Positions 25,398-33,674 are shown, counted from the stretch's first letter. The stretch: 64,000 nucleotides of DNA from Pseudomonas fluorescens (GCF_040448305.1 NZ_CP148752.1:3844001-3908000); one strand, 5' to 3'. The notes: generated by a model from the letters alone, not told the origin. Translations and numbers: made by a program.

Positions 25398-25778
25398 GTG
25401 GAGGCTGGAAAAAAGAGTTGCCCCTATTGCGCGGAAGTCATCATGACTGAAGCCATTTTATGCAAACACTGCCAATCTGACCTCAGACAAAAAATACGCA
25501 TCCCACCTGGGTGGCCACTGCCGTCAGAAAAGAGAATTGGCCTGGTCAGCAAGATCGTCGCCGGAATCATTATCGCCATTACCTTGTACCTGGCTTTTGG
25601 TTTTTATGTCAGCAACACATCGCAAGGCAAGGAAAGAATGCAGGCCCGAGATGCCGCCGAACGATGCCGCGAGGAAGTAGACAGCTACTCCGGCCCAGCA
25701 GTCGGGAAAGGCGTAATCGCAGAGGTTTGTCGAAAGCTGGAGGACGAATTCCGCAAGAGTCTGGATCACGCGCTATAG
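25398..25778 (+). CDS. Zinc-ribbon membrane protein
   Basis: About 126 residues. I place the start at GTG 25398 because AAGGAG lies 8 bases upstream; an ATG at 25362 would add 12 residues but lacks a site. An N-terminal zinc ribbon, CPYCAEVIMTEAILCKHC (two CxxC knuckles), is followed by one membrane helix (IVAGIIIAITLYLAFGFYV, about 55-75) and a short charged, probably periplasmic, tail with two further Cys residues. Function unknown; such ribbons usually mediate protein contacts. A strong terminator follows directly. Confidence 0.75.
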   Translation: MEAGKKSCPYCAEVIMTEAILCKHCQSDLRQKIRIPPGWPLPSEKRIGLVSKIVAGIIIAITLYLAFGFYVSNTSQGKERMQARDAAERCREEVDSYSGPAVGKGVIAEVCRKLEDEFRKSLDHAL

Positions 25779-25793
25779 GAAAAGCCGATTACG

Positions 25794-25820
25794 AAGCCCG
25801 CCATTAAGCGGGCTTTTTTT
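25794..25820 (+). terminator. Intrinsic terminator of the zinc-ribbon gene
   Basis: AAGCCCGC pairs with GCGGGCTT around a 6-base loop (CATTAA) and ends in a run of seven T residues. This is the clearest textbook terminator in the window. Confidence 0.9.
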
Positions 25821-25826
25821 GCCTTT

Positions 25827-25858
25827 TGCATCAGGCAGAAATCGACCAAAAGCAGTCG
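25827..25858. repeat. Dispersed repeat, copy 5 (right arm only)
   Basis: ATCAGGCAGAAATCGACCAA and AAGCAGTCG match the right arm and tail of the family. The left arm is missing. Confidence 0.55.
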
Positions 25859-25979
25859 TTGCACTGTTGCCCTGGCTTCGAATCTTCAGGAGTACTGCAA
25901 CCGACAAGGAGTAGATGACCGTGCCCCTTAAAACCGCAGGATTTGCCGGCGCCTGAAAACGCATATTGCCAGGCGTTGA

Positions 25980-26327
25980 CTACGTCTGTGAGTTCCTCGT
26001 CTGGCTTGTCATTGCTCGAATCAAAAGTACCGTCATGATCCCGTGCAATACGACCACTGGCCACAATAAAGCCCCACTCGACTCCCCTGAGATACCAACG
26101 TAGGCGAGATAAAGCGTAGCGGCTGCGTTATAGATCAACATCCCGAGCATTGCTGGTCCGGGCCAGCAGGCGATGGCCAATGCGATGAGGGTGATGCCGG
26201 CCAAGGGGACGATGACGCCCGTCAGTTCGATGCCAAGCAGAAGTTGCCCGACCAGCGATGGGACAAGTAAGAGCGCCACACCAGTGGCTGCCTCGATGAT
26301 CGCGGCGAAAACAAGCAGTCCTTTCAT
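25980..26327 (-). CDS. Small four-helix integral membrane protein
   Basis: 115 residues from ATG 26327 (MKGLLVFAAIIEAATGVALL). Four hydrophobic segments fill most of the chain: about 3-25, 34-52, 55-75 and 84-104. There is a short polar tail. No motif lets me name a function; small four-helix proteins of this sort are widespread in proteobacteria. It stands alone, reading toward the zinc-ribbon gene, and is divergent from the parvulin gene. Confidence 0.65.
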   Translation of the reverse strand: MKGLLVFAAIIEAATGVALLLVPSLVGQLLLGIELTGVIVPLAGITLIALAIACWPGPAMLGMLIYNAAATLYLAYVGISGESSGALLWPVVVLHGIMTVLLIRAMTSQTRNSQT

Positions 26328-26511
26328 CACATGGGCGCTCCGTCCCGGGCTGTATAGGTGCAAGACTGGACGGCCCTGGGGAATTGGTTAATCCGATTGC
26401 TACTAAGCCTTAGTGCTTATCGTGATTAGTCTTGGTGGAAAGTTCCGGTACAGCAGCAATACTCCACTCGGCCGCGAAAACTATTCGCAGTATAGCGTGG
26501 GGCAATAAGTC

Positions 26512-27420
26512 ATGAACTTAAGCGTCTGCGAAGCGAAAGAATCTCGACTTTCGTTAATCAAGCGATGCATTCGCCAGCCGCTATTGCACTTTCTAATCGC
26601 CGGTTTTGCACTCTTTGTGTTGTACGGAGGTTTACACCGCTCAACCCTTGATCAAGATCCGCAACGCATCGAAATCACCCCAGAAGTTATTCAGCGGATC
26701 GCGATTTCCTGGCTGGCGCGATGGCAACGACCCGCATCGGAGCAACAGTTGCAGGGCCTGATTGAGGAGTATGTGAAAGAGGAAATCCTCTATCGCGAAG
26801 CACTGAAACTTGGCCTGGATAAAGACGACACTATTATTCGCCGCCGACTGGCGCAAAAAATGGATTTCCTCGCCGAAGATGTAGCGTCACTTCGCGAGCC
26901 GGCACCCGGTGTACTTGAGGCCTGGTACAACCAGCATCAGGACCAATATGCTCCGCCGCCACTTGTGACCTTCCATCATTTGTTTTTCGCCTTGGACAAA
27001 CGTGGTGCGGATGCGCAAGCGCAGGCTCAGTCCGCACTCAGTGGGCTGTCTGACAAGAACAGTGGTGAAGGCGATGCATTCATGTTTAAAAACGCCTACT
27101 CAGAACAATCCCAGGATCAGGTGGCGCGGGTCTTTGGTTCAACGTACGCCATTTCATTGTTCAAGCACACGCCAGGTAGCTGGGTGGGGCCTGTGGAGTC
27201 GGGTTTTGGCTGGCACCTGGTGTGGATTGATGCGCTGGCCAAATCACCTCCTCCGCCCTTCGAAGCAGTGGCCCAGCAGGTCAAGTCCGATTGGTTGTCC
27301 GAACAACGCAGCGCATCGAAACGCGCAAATTTCGATGCACTGAAAGCACGCTATGAGGTCGTGCTGATGGTACCTGCTTCCGCCGGTGCGATTGCCGCCA
27401 CACACAAGGAGCAGCCGTGA
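26512..27420 (+). CDS. Parvulin-type peptidyl-prolyl isomerase (PpiC/SurA-like)
   Basis: 302 residues. An N-terminal membrane anchor (about 25-43, LLHFLIAGFALFVLYGGL) is followed by a helical chaperone-like region (about 50-130) with YVKEEILYREALKLGLDKDD and a C-terminal parvulin fold (about 150-245). The parvulin part has lost some consensus positions, but FHHLFFALDKRG and PGSWVGPVESGFGWHLVWID retain the pattern. It probably faces the periplasm and assists folding. Its stop overlaps the next start (TGATG), so it is coupled to the HupE/UreJ gene, suggesting it serves those two exported partners. Confidence 0.8.
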   Translation: MNLSVCEAKESRLSLIKRCIRQPLLHFLIAGFALFVLYGGLHRSTLDQDPQRIEITPEVIQRIAISWLARWQRPASEQQLQGLIEEYVKEEILYREALKLGLDKDDTIIRRRLAQKMDFLAEDVASLREPAPGVLEAWYNQHQDQYAPPPLVTFHHLFFALDKRGADAQAQAQSALSGLSDKNSGEGDAFMFKNAYSEQSQDQVARVFGSTYAISLFKHTPGSWVGPVESGFGWHLVWIDALAKSPPPPFEAVAQQVKSDWLSEQRSASKRANFDALKARYEVVLMVPASAGAIAATHKEQP

Positions 27421-28418
27421 TGCGGTGTACGGTATGGCTGCTGTTGGTGCTCTGGTTCGTGGGGCTGACGGCCATGGCCCATGAGTCGCGCCCCGCTTAC
27501 CTGGAACTCAACGAAACGGCCGCCGGGCGCTATGACGTACTCTGGCGCACGCCTGTGCTTTCAGGCATGCGGTTGCCGATTGCGCTCCGGTTTGCCGAAG
27601 GTGTGCGTACTGTCGTTGAGCCCGTGGAAAGCGAACTGAACGATTCACTGATCGAGCGTCGGGTCATTGATGCCGGCCCCGCAGGACTGGTCGGGCAACG
27701 TATTGAATTCATCGGCCTGCAAGCGAGCATCACCGATGTGCTGGTGCGTGTCTCGCGCCTGGACGGCAGTCTGACGACCACCCTCGTCCACCCTGCGCAA
27801 CCCTGGATAGAGATCGCGGCCACGCCGGGAACGTTTTCGGTGGCCGGTGCATTTCTGGTTCATGGTATCCAACACATCCTGGTGGGCTTCGATCACCTGC
27901 TGTTCGTCTTCGCTCTCCTGCTGCTGGTGGGTAATGGCTGGATGCTGGTGAAGACCATCACCGCATTCACCCTCGCCCATTCCGTCACTCTGGCACTCGC
28001 TACACTGGGTGCGGTGCGGCTGCCCGGTCCTCCTGTGGAAGCGACGATTGCGCTGAGCATTCTGTTGCTGGCAGTGGAAATCGCCCGCAAGAACCGTGAC
28101 GAAACCAGTTTCACCCTCCAGTGGCCATGGGTGGTGGCGTTCTGTTTTGGCTTGTTGCATGGCTTCGGTTTTGCCGGTGCGCTGGCGCAAATCGGTTTGC
28201 CGCAGCGTGATCTGCCGCTGGCGCTGCTCACCTTCAATGTCGGCGTCGAGATCGGCCAGCTGATGTTCATCGCCGCCGCGTTGAGCCTGCGCGCACTGTT
28301 GCTGCGTTGTCGACTGCCACGGCCCGCGGTCCTGTATGCCCGACCGATTGCTTCTTACGGGTTGGGTACGCTGGCTGCCTTCTGGTTTTTCCAAAGAGTC
28401 TCGAGTTTCTTGTCCTGA
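27420..28418 (+). CDS. HupE/UreJ-family membrane protein
   Basis: 332 residues. A signal peptide precedes an exported N-terminal domain (about 22-135, HESRPAYLELNETAAGRYDV). The C-terminal half has about six membrane helices with the family hallmarks HGIQHILVGFDHLLFVFALL and FCFGLLHGFGFAGALAQIGL, where histidines may bind metal. HupE/UreJ proteins are linked to nickel or cobalt uptake. The long N-terminal domain places this with the larger HupE-like group, whose function is unproved. ATG 27420 overlaps the previous stop. Confidence 0.82.
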   Translation: MRCTVWLLLVLWFVGLTAMAHESRPAYLELNETAAGRYDVLWRTPVLSGMRLPIALRFAEGVRTVVEPVESELNDSLIERRVIDAGPAGLVGQRIEFIGLQASITDVLVRVSRLDGSLTTTLVHPAQPWIEIAATPGTFSVAGAFLVHGIQHILVGFDHLLFVFALLLLVGNGWMLVKTITAFTLAHSVTLALATLGAVRLPGPPVEATIALSILLLAVEIARKNRDETSFTLQWPWVVAFCFGLLHGFGFAGALAQIGLPQRDLPLALLTFNVGVEIGQLMFIAAALSLRALLLRCRLPRPAVLYARPIASYGLGTLAAFWFFQRVSSFLS

Positions 28419-28457
28419 GTTGCGCCCTGTCATTGCCGTATTCCGGAGACGTGGAAT

Positions 28458-30674
28458 ATGAAAAACCCTACACACTTCACCGCGCCAACACTGCTCGGTT
28501 GCGCAGTGTTAACAGTCAGCGCGCTGGCATTGGCAGAGGGCAACCCGGATCGCGAGGTTTACTTTGGCCAGACGCACTCGCACACCTCCTGGTCGATCGA
28601 TGCCTACCTGATCGGCAACCACCAGGTCGATCCCGAGCAGACGTACCAATACTCACTTGGGATGCCGATCAAGCATCCAATGGGGTTTGAAGTGCAACTC
28701 AAGGGTCGCCCGCTGGATTTCCATGGCGTGACCGACCACTCGGAATACGTGGGCGTGATTGCCCTGGCCAACGATCCGAAGTCAGACTTCAGCAAGCTGC
28801 CCATCGCGCAAAAGCTGATTGTCAAATCCCCGGAAGATTTCAACCGGGTGTTCAAATGGATCGCTGGCAGCTTGAGCCACCCGATCAAGGAGCTGATTGA
28901 TCCGAAGGTTGCCGGCAGTATCTGGCAGCAGAGCATCGCCATCGCCGACAAATACTACAAACCCGGTAAGTTCACTACGTTTGTCGCCTATGAATGGACC
29001 TCAGCCCCCAACAATCAAAACATGCACCGCAATGTGTTTTTCCGCGACTCGAAGAAGGTGCCGGACCTGCCCTTCACGGCCCTCGATTCGGACAAACCGG
29101 AGGATTTGTGGGGCTGGATGGACGATCAACGTAAAAAAGGCAACGAGGTGCTGGCGATCTCCCACAATGCCAACCTCAGCAACGGCCTGATGTTTGCGGT
29201 GGACGTAGATGACCGTGGCCGCCCCATTGATGCCGCCTGGGCCGAGACGCGGATGCGCAATGAATCCCTCACCGAAATTCACCAGGTAAAGGGCACCTCG
29301 GAAACCCACCCCGAACTATCGCCGACAGACGAATTTGCCAATTATGAAATCATGAATTTCCTGCTTGGCATCGACAACAGCACATCGAAACTCAATGGCA
29401 GTTACATCAGGCAAGCCTGGCAAAACGGCATGGCTTTGCAGCAAGCTCGTGGATACAACCCTTACAAAATGGGCGTGGTCGGCGCCAGCGACTCGCACAA
29501 TGGAGTAATTCCTTATTCGCAGAGCTACAACTTCGGCTCCCACGGCTTTACCGACAGCACCCCGGCGGCGCGCCTTTCCGGCAAACAGAACTCAGGCTTG
29601 TTGGCCTTGCAAACCAGCACGTCCGGTTTGGCCGGTGTCTGGGCCGAAGAAAACACCCGTGAATCGATCTTCGATGCCATGAAGCGTAAAGAAGTCTATG
29701 GCACCAGCGGCGTGCGCATCCCCGTGCGCATGTTTGGTGGCTGGGGCTTCGACAGCAGTTTGTGGAATGAAAAAGACTGGGTGCATGCCGCCTACGCCAA
29801 GGGCGTTCCCATGGGCGGCGACTTGCCGGCAAAACAGGGTAAACAGACGCCGTCCTTCGTGGTGTGGGCGGTCAAGGATGTCGACGATGGCAACCTCGAC
29901 CGAATCCAGATCATCAAGGGCTGGACCAAAAACGGCCAGACCTTCGAGAAGATCTACGACGTCGCCTGGTCCGGTGATCGCCAACTGGACCAGGCCACCG
30001 GCAAAATCCCACTGGTGGGCTCCACGGTCGATGTTTCCAAGGCGACTTACACCAATACCATTGGTGCCACCGAGCTGAAAAAAATCTGGGTCGATCCGGA
30101 TTTCGATCCGGCCCGGCACGCGTTTTACTACGCTCGCGTGCTACAGATTCCGACCCCGCGCTGGAGCACCTATGACGCGGCCAAGCTGCAAGTACCGCCG
30201 CCGGCCGACGTCTCGGCCACCGTCCAGGAACGTGCGTGGACTTCGCCGATCTGGTACACGCCGACAGTTGAGGACAGCAAGCTTGTCGCTGCTGGCAAAA
30301 CCATCGATCAGCTGAAAACCGAAGGAGCCAAAGCGCTCACTAACGAGCAGTTGCAAGCCTATGTGGTGGGCAAAACCATCAAGGTGCGCAATACCGTCAC
30401 CGGCCAGACGTTCGAGATCGTCTATGGCACCGAAGGCCAACGCCTGGTCACCAGCGTCGATGGCAAGCCGCCTACGCATGGGGAATACCTGAACATGCTG
30501 CATGACGGCCAGTTTGGCGTGCCGGCCAACTATGAAATCAAGGACGGGCATCTAGTGATAACACTCGGCGGCACACCCTTCGAGGCCACAGTATTCGAGC
30601 AAAACGGCAAATACATGGCGGCTCGCAGCAACGAGTTCGGCTATGTGAATTATGAGGTTGAGGAGGTCAAGTAG
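28458..30674 (+). CDS. Exported DUF3604 protein (PHP-like hydrolase candidate)
   Basis: 738 residues with a signal peptide (about 1-27, LGCAVLTVSALALA). The mature start YFGQTHSHTSWSIDAYLIGN followed by FHGVTDHSEYVGVI resembles the metal-binding HxH and DH motifs of PHP-type phosphoesterases. Later AISHNANLSNGLMF and GVVGASDSHNGVIP supply more His/Asp ligands. DUF3604 is a large exported family without an established reaction; metal-dependent hydrolysis is inferred from the motifs. It is 39 bases behind the HupE/UreJ gene, in the same operon as a parvulin. A possible idea is that the membrane protein supplies the metal and the parvulin folds this protein. Confidence 0.85.
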   Translation: MKNPTHFTAPTLLGCAVLTVSALALAEGNPDREVYFGQTHSHTSWSIDAYLIGNHQVDPEQTYQYSLGMPIKHPMGFEVQLKGRPLDFHGVTDHSEYVGVIALANDPKSDFSKLPIAQKLIVKSPEDFNRVFKWIAGSLSHPIKELIDPKVAGSIWQQSIAIADKYYKPGKFTTFVAYEWTSAPNNQNMHRNVFFRDSKKVPDLPFTALDSDKPEDLWGWMDDQRKKGNEVLAISHNANLSNGLMFAVDVDDRGRPIDAAWAETRMRNESLTEIHQVKGTSETHPELSPTDEFANYEIMNFLLGIDNSTSKLNGSYIRQAWQNGMALQQARGYNPYKMGVVGASDSHNGVIPYSQSYNFGSHGFTDSTPAARLSGKQNSGLLALQTSTSGLAGVWAEENTRESIFDAMKRKEVYGTSGVRIPVRMFGGWGFDSSLWNEKDWVHAAYAKGVPMGGDLPAKQGKQTPSFVVWAVKDVDDGNLDRIQIIKGWTKNGQTFEKIYDVAWSGDRQLDQATGKIPLVGSTVDVSKATYTNTIGATELKKIWVDPDFDPARHAFYYARVLQIPTPRWSTYDAAKLQVPPPADVSATVQERAWTSPIWYTPTVEDSKLVAAGKTIDQLKTEGAKALTNEQLQAYVVGKTIKVRNTVTGQTFEIVYGTEGQRLVTSVDGKPPTHGEYLNMLHDGQFGVPANYEIKDGHLVITLGGTPFEATVFEQNGKYMAARSNEFGYVNYEVEEVK

Positions 30675-30682
30675 CGCCGAAG

Positions 30683-30715
30683 CCAGCACCGATGTTCTGC
30701 ATACATCGGTACTGG
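30683..30715 (+). terminator. Hairpin after the DUF3604 gene
   Basis: CCAG-C-ACCGATGT pairs with ACATCGGT-A-CTGG over 12 bases with one mismatch around a 7-base loop, nine bases past the stop. There is no T-run. Confidence 0.5.
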
Positions 30716-30983
30716 CAGATTGACGCGAACCGATATTGCCGTAGTTCAGAAAAAAAGCTGTTCGCGAATCGGCCCCAATGTACTTATTCAGACATTGATA
30801 CTTGAATAGGCGCTGTTACCGAAAGCAGTCATCGATGGTAGTTCGCTTTGGGTCGGATACAGCCCTTCACGACAGGCAGCAATCGGCCAGAAGCCGTCAG
30901 TTGACGGAGCAATAACAAATGAGTAGCTATGCTTGTTTTGTTGCCAGACTCTGATAGCAACATCGTGAAAGGAGGCGTTTGAG
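30716..30983. other. Intergenic region holding repeat copy 6
   Basis: No gene. Repeat copy 6 occupies 30843-30900. AAAGGAGGCG ahead of 30984 is a strong ribosome site for the next gene. Confidence 0.4.
30843..30900. repeat. Dispersed palindromic repeat, copy 6
   Basis: TTGGGTCGGATACAGCCC, TTCACGACAGGCAGCAATCG and GCCAGAAGCCGTCAG. The right arm is the best preserved of the set. Confidence 0.75.
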
Positions 30984-31469
30984 ATGCAACTCATCACGTT
31001 GAAAATCGATAAGCCGGATGTGACGAACTTCATTTTGGGTCAGACGCACTTCATCAAGTCCGTCGAGGACATCCACGAAGCGCTGGTGAATGCCGTGCCA
31101 GGTATCCAGTTTGGCGTGGCCTTTTGTGAAGCCTCTGGCAAATGCCTGGTGCGATGGTCTGGCACCGATACCTCAATGATTGAACTGGCACAGAAGAATG
31201 CGAAAGCCATCGCCGCAGGCCATAGCTTCATCATTTTCCTGGGTGATGGTTTCTATCCGCTGAACGTGTTGAACACCATCAAAATGGTTCCAGAGGTCTG
31301 CCGTATTTTTTGTGCAACAGCCAATCCAACCGAAGTGATTCTCGCCGAGACGCAACAAGGGCGAGCAATCCTGGGCGTAGTGGATGGCTTCTGTGCCCAA
31401 GACATTGAAGGCGATGAAGACATCCTGTGGCGCAAGAACCTGTTGCGGCAGATTGGCTACAAGCTGTGA
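30984..31469 (+). CDS. Adenosine-specific kinase family protein (DUF355/COG1839)
   Basis: 161 residues, full length for this compact family. Characteristic stretches are FILGQTHFIKSVEDIHEALV (about 17-36), FGVAFCEASGKCLVRWSGTD, FLGDGFYPLNVLNTIKMVPE, and the conserved FCATANPTEVILAETQQGRA with ILGVVDGF near the end. The family was named from structural and binding work showing adenosine-nucleotide affinity; its physiological role in bacteria is uncertain. The gene stands alone, convergent with merR, and is preceded by AAAGGAGG. Confidence 0.85.
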   Translation: MQLITLKIDKPDVTNFILGQTHFIKSVEDIHEALVNAVPGIQFGVAFCEASGKCLVRWSGTDTSMIELAQKNAKAIAAGHSFIIFLGDGFYPLNVLNTIKMVPEVCRIFCATANPTEVILAETQQGRAILGVVDGFCAQDIEGDEDILWRKNLLRQIGYKL

Positions 31470-31553
31470 ATGGCAAAGCGAGCACGCTCGGCCCTGCGTA
31501 CCCTGCACGGGGTGCTGGCCTGACGCCTATGCAGGGTGCCCTGCCACCAGGCA

Positions 31554-31952
31554 TCACTCCCTGTCGAGCGCATCGATGATAGGGCATACGGCCCCGCCGC
31601 CGCTTGCATCGCATTGCCGCACCAGTCCACCCAGCACCTGCTGCATTGCTGCAAGGTCGGCCATCTTTTGCTCGATCAGGGCCAGCTTGCGCACGGCCAG
31701 TGCCCGAGTCTCGCTACAACTGCAGGCCGCATCCAGTGTCAGCAGTGCACCCACCTCATCCAGCGTGAATCCCAGCGCCTGTGCCCGTTTGATAAAGCGC
31801 AGCCGTTTGACCTGCTCCGGTAGATAGCACCGATAACCGACGAGCGGCTTTGGCGGCTCATCCAGCAAGCCGCGTCGCTGGTAATAACGAATAGTCTCGA
31901 TGTTCACGCCGGCAGCTTCCGCCAACTTGCCGATACTCATTCCTGTCGCCAT
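31554..31952 (-). CDS. merR: Mercury-responsive MerR regulator
   Basis: 132 residues from ATG 31952; a GTG at 31955 is also in frame. The N-terminal winged helix is MSIGKLAEAAGVNIETIRYY (about 5-24). The three Hg(II)-ligand cysteines of classical MerR are conserved: the second Cys of AACSCS (about 79), QCDASGG (about 114) and AVCPII (about 123). It is divergent from the remaining mer genes and faces a mer operator with the long 19-20 bp spacer. In MerR biology it represses without mercury and, with Hg(II), untwists this spacer to activate. The ligand set supports mercury rather than copper or lead. Confidence 0.9.
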   Translation of the reverse strand: MATGMSIGKLAEAAGVNIETIRYYQRRGLLDEPPKPLVGYRCYLPEQVKRLRFIKRAQALGFTLDEVGALLTLDAACSCSETRALAVRKLALIEQKMADLAAMQQVLGGLVRQCDASGGGAVCPIIDALDRE

Positions 31953-31962
31953 CACGCGCCCC

Positions 31963-31994
31963 TTGATTCCGTACCTGGGTACGGAGTGTAGAGT
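31963..31994 (+). promoter_or_regulatory. mer operator-promoter
   Basis: The -35 is TTGATT (31963-31968). The dyad CCGTAC-CTGG-GTACGG (31969-31984) lies in the spacer, and the -10 is GTAGAG or TAGAGT (starting 31988 or 31989). The spacer is therefore 19-20 bp, longer than the usual 17 and typical of MerR-controlled promoters. It ends 11 bases from the divergent merR start. Confidence 0.85.
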
Positions 31995-32024
31995 GACTCC
32001 AGGTTAGAAACCATCAGGTTCGAC

Positions 32025-32219
32025 GTGCGGAACATGACTTGTGCGGTATGTCCGATCACGGTCAAGAGATCGCTGGAGCAGCTGCCCGACGTGAGTACCG
32101 TCAAGGTCGATTTAGCCGAGAGGATGGCCATCGTCACCTATGACCCCGATAAAGCCGATCCCGAGGCGCTGACCAAAGCGACGACGAATGCAGGCTATCC
32201 CTCCACCGTGCACAAATGA
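32025..32219 (+). CDS. MerP-like heavy-metal-associated domain, no signal peptide
   Basis: 64 residues from GTG 32025 (or ATG 32034). The HMA fold is complete: MTCAVCPITVKRSLEQLP with the two metal-binding Cys, then VKVDLAERMAIVTYDPDKAD and ALTKATTNAGYPSTVHK. Classical MerP has a signal peptide and follows merT. Here neither exists, and the promoter runs directly into the domain through an in-frame lead (SRLETIRFDV) starting after a TAG at 31989. This looks like the C-terminal domain of a MerT-MerP fusion whose membrane part was deleted. No convincing Shine-Dalgarno is visible. If made, it would be a cytoplasmic mercury-binding domain. Confidence 0.7.
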   Translation: MRNMTCAVCPITVKRSLEQLPDVSTVKVDLAERMAIVTYDPDKADPEALTKATTNAGYPSTVHK

Positions 32220-32226
32220 GGCAGCC

Positions 32227-32754
32227 ATGAGTCCCGTCATCCTCGAATCCGTGCTGACCTGCCCGCATTGCAGCTTCGCCAAGCAGGAGGCCATGCCCAC
32301 AAATGCCTGTCAGTTTTTCTACGAATGTGACAATTGCAGGACTCTGCTACGCCCAAATCCCGGTGACTGCTGTGTGTTCTGCTCGTTTGGCTCGATGAAG
32401 TGCCCGCCGATCCAGGAGCAGCGCGGATGCTGTGGCATTCGCACGAATGTTCCTCCACCTGGGGGAAATCCCGTTTTCGGGGGGGAGATTCAGGGTCAGC
32501 TTTCGTCTGCAGGAAGTAGCCTGGAAGGTAGCGCAAAAGGCCCCAGGCTTGCGGACAAGCGTCTTTCACTCAAATGGCTTGATTATTGCGTTATTGCTCA
32601 TACGAGCTCCCAACTTACCAGGCACCCATGTAAAAGCAGCGGTTATGGGAGGTGTGTCATGTGGAATCAACCTCTGATGCTTGTGGTGATCTACCTTACG
32701 ATCACCCTCAGCATCGGCTGGTTGTGGTCCATTGCTGTCCTGTATTGGCTTTGA
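32227..32754 (+). CDS. GDCCVFCSYG-family cysteine-rich protein with extended C terminus
   Basis: 175 residues as read. The first 70 are the mer-associated small protein: TCPHCSFAKQEAM, YECDNCRTLLRP, then the family hallmark GDCCVFCSFGSMKCPPIQ, ending QRGCCG. Related proteins usually end near that point. Here the frame continues for about 105 residues of unrelated low-similarity sequence and finishes in a hydrophobic helix (MLVVIYLTITLSIGWLWSIA). The stop codon was probably lost, or a rearrangement fused it to downstream DNA. GAGG lies 5 bases before ATG 32227, and it follows the MerP-like gene by 7 bases. It is presumed to bind mercury through its cysteines. Confidence 0.65.
   Translation: MSPVILESVLTCPHCSFAKQEAMPTNACQFFYECDNCRTLLRPNPGDCCVFCSFGSMKCPPIQEQRGCCGIRTNVPPPGGNPVFGGEIQGQLSSAGSSLEGSAKGPRLADKRLSLKWLDYCVIAHTSSQLTRHPCKSSGYGRCVMWNQPLMLVVIYLTITLSIGWLWSIAVLYWL
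32659..32754 (+). CDS. Possible 31-residue single-helix membrane peptide
   Basis: An in-frame ATG at 32659 is preceded by GGAGG with 6-base spacing, a better ribosome site than that of the gene containing it. The product, MWNQPLMLVVIYLTITLSIG plus WLWSIAVLYWL, is almost entirely one membrane helix. It may be an independent small protein nested at the end of the longer frame. No family is recognised. Confidence 0.45.
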   Translation: MWNQPLMLVVIYLTITLSIGWLWSIAVLYWL

Positions 32755-32908
32755 ACCAATGGGAAAAGTGAATCACCACCTGATTTTATAAACACAGATG
32801 ACCGGCAGCTATGGCCAAAAGCAGACGCCCGATGATTTTTTGCAAAACAGAGCGCCCGCTCACCGCTACGACGCTGAATCGCCCCACCCTTCCAGGACGT
32901 TTAATGCA

Positions 32909-33154
32909 TCAGTCGTCGTTGTCGTCGCGATCGCGGTAGCGACGGTGATCGCGATCATAGTCACGAGAATCATAGCCACGACGATCATAGTGGCGGCCAT
33001 AACCTTGATCATCGTCATCCCTTTGGTCGTAACCACGTCGATGATCATGGTCGTGATATCGGCCGTACCTTTCTCCATCATCCCAGTGAGGGCCACAGCC
33101 TCCCAACAACAAGAAACTGAAAATGGCCAGGATCGTGATGACTGCGCGATTCAT
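32909..33154 (-). CDS. Small lipoprotein with Asp/Arg/Tyr/His-rich tail
   Basis: 81 residues from ATG 33154 (MNRAVITILAIFSFLLLGGC). The lipobox LLGGC places the acylated Cys at about residue 20. The remaining 60 residues are low-complexity and strongly charged, mainly RDYDRD- and RRGYD-like units. The outer or inner membrane location depends on the residue after Cys (Gly here, favouring outer membrane). Function unknown; the bias may suit metal or polyanion binding. The gene stands alone, convergent with the mer genes. Confidence 0.65.
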   Translation of the reverse strand: MNRAVITILAIFSFLLLGGCGPHWDDGERYGRYHDHDHRRGYDQRDDDDQGYGRHYDRRGYDSRDYDRDHRRYRDRDDNDD

Positions 33155-33518
33155 AGGAACGTCCAAAACATCGGGGGTATTGAATGGTTATGGCTGCTGG
33201 AAATCTTCATCCGGACAACGTTCAGCCGTAACTGTGACCACTGACTAACTTAATGATTCCGTTGAAAAATACAGACAAGTGATGGTCACACTCGTGAACT
33301 AATAACCCTTTGACCTGTCGACCAGATTCAACAAAGACATCCCCTCACTCTCTCTTCGCAGGTTCTCGACTATCACCGCCACACCCCCTTCAATCTGCAC
33401 ATCGCTTCGCGAACGACAGGCTATCGCCATGACAAAACGGCAATGTTCGAAGGAACCAGAAAGCAAACCGACGACTTGATGTGGCCGTCATCGCTTCCAG
33501 TCATGAACCCGGCTCGTC
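33155..33518. other. Upstream region of the dioxygenase operon
   Basis: About 360 bases with no gene and no clear element apart from the regulatory site that begins at 33519. Confidence 0.4.
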
Positions 33519-33581
33519 GTCCCAATATGCGAAGAAACTGTCCTGCTACGCCCATGGCATCGCGCCCGGGATACCTACTAT
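33519..33581 (+). promoter_or_regulatory. AraC-type site b plus putative -10 (dioxygenase operon)
   Basis: GTCCC at 33519 and GTCC at 33540 stand 21 bp apart (N16 between), with interior AATATGCGAAG. A putative -10 TACTAT (33576-33581) follows after 32 bases. Sites c and e have the same interior and exactly the same 32-base distance. Two half-sites two helical turns apart, just upstream of the -35 position, are typical of AraC-family activation. Confidence 0.7.
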
Positions 33582-33674
33582 AGGACCGCCACCCCTGCCC
33601 AATCAGCAGGAGGCAGTTACCTATACCGGATGCACAAATTGCGCACCGCCGTACAGCACGGATTGGAGACAACA

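Noticed and set aside
32025..32219. Calling this a normal MerP
   Set aside because: MerP is periplasmic with a signal peptide; none is present and merT is missing.
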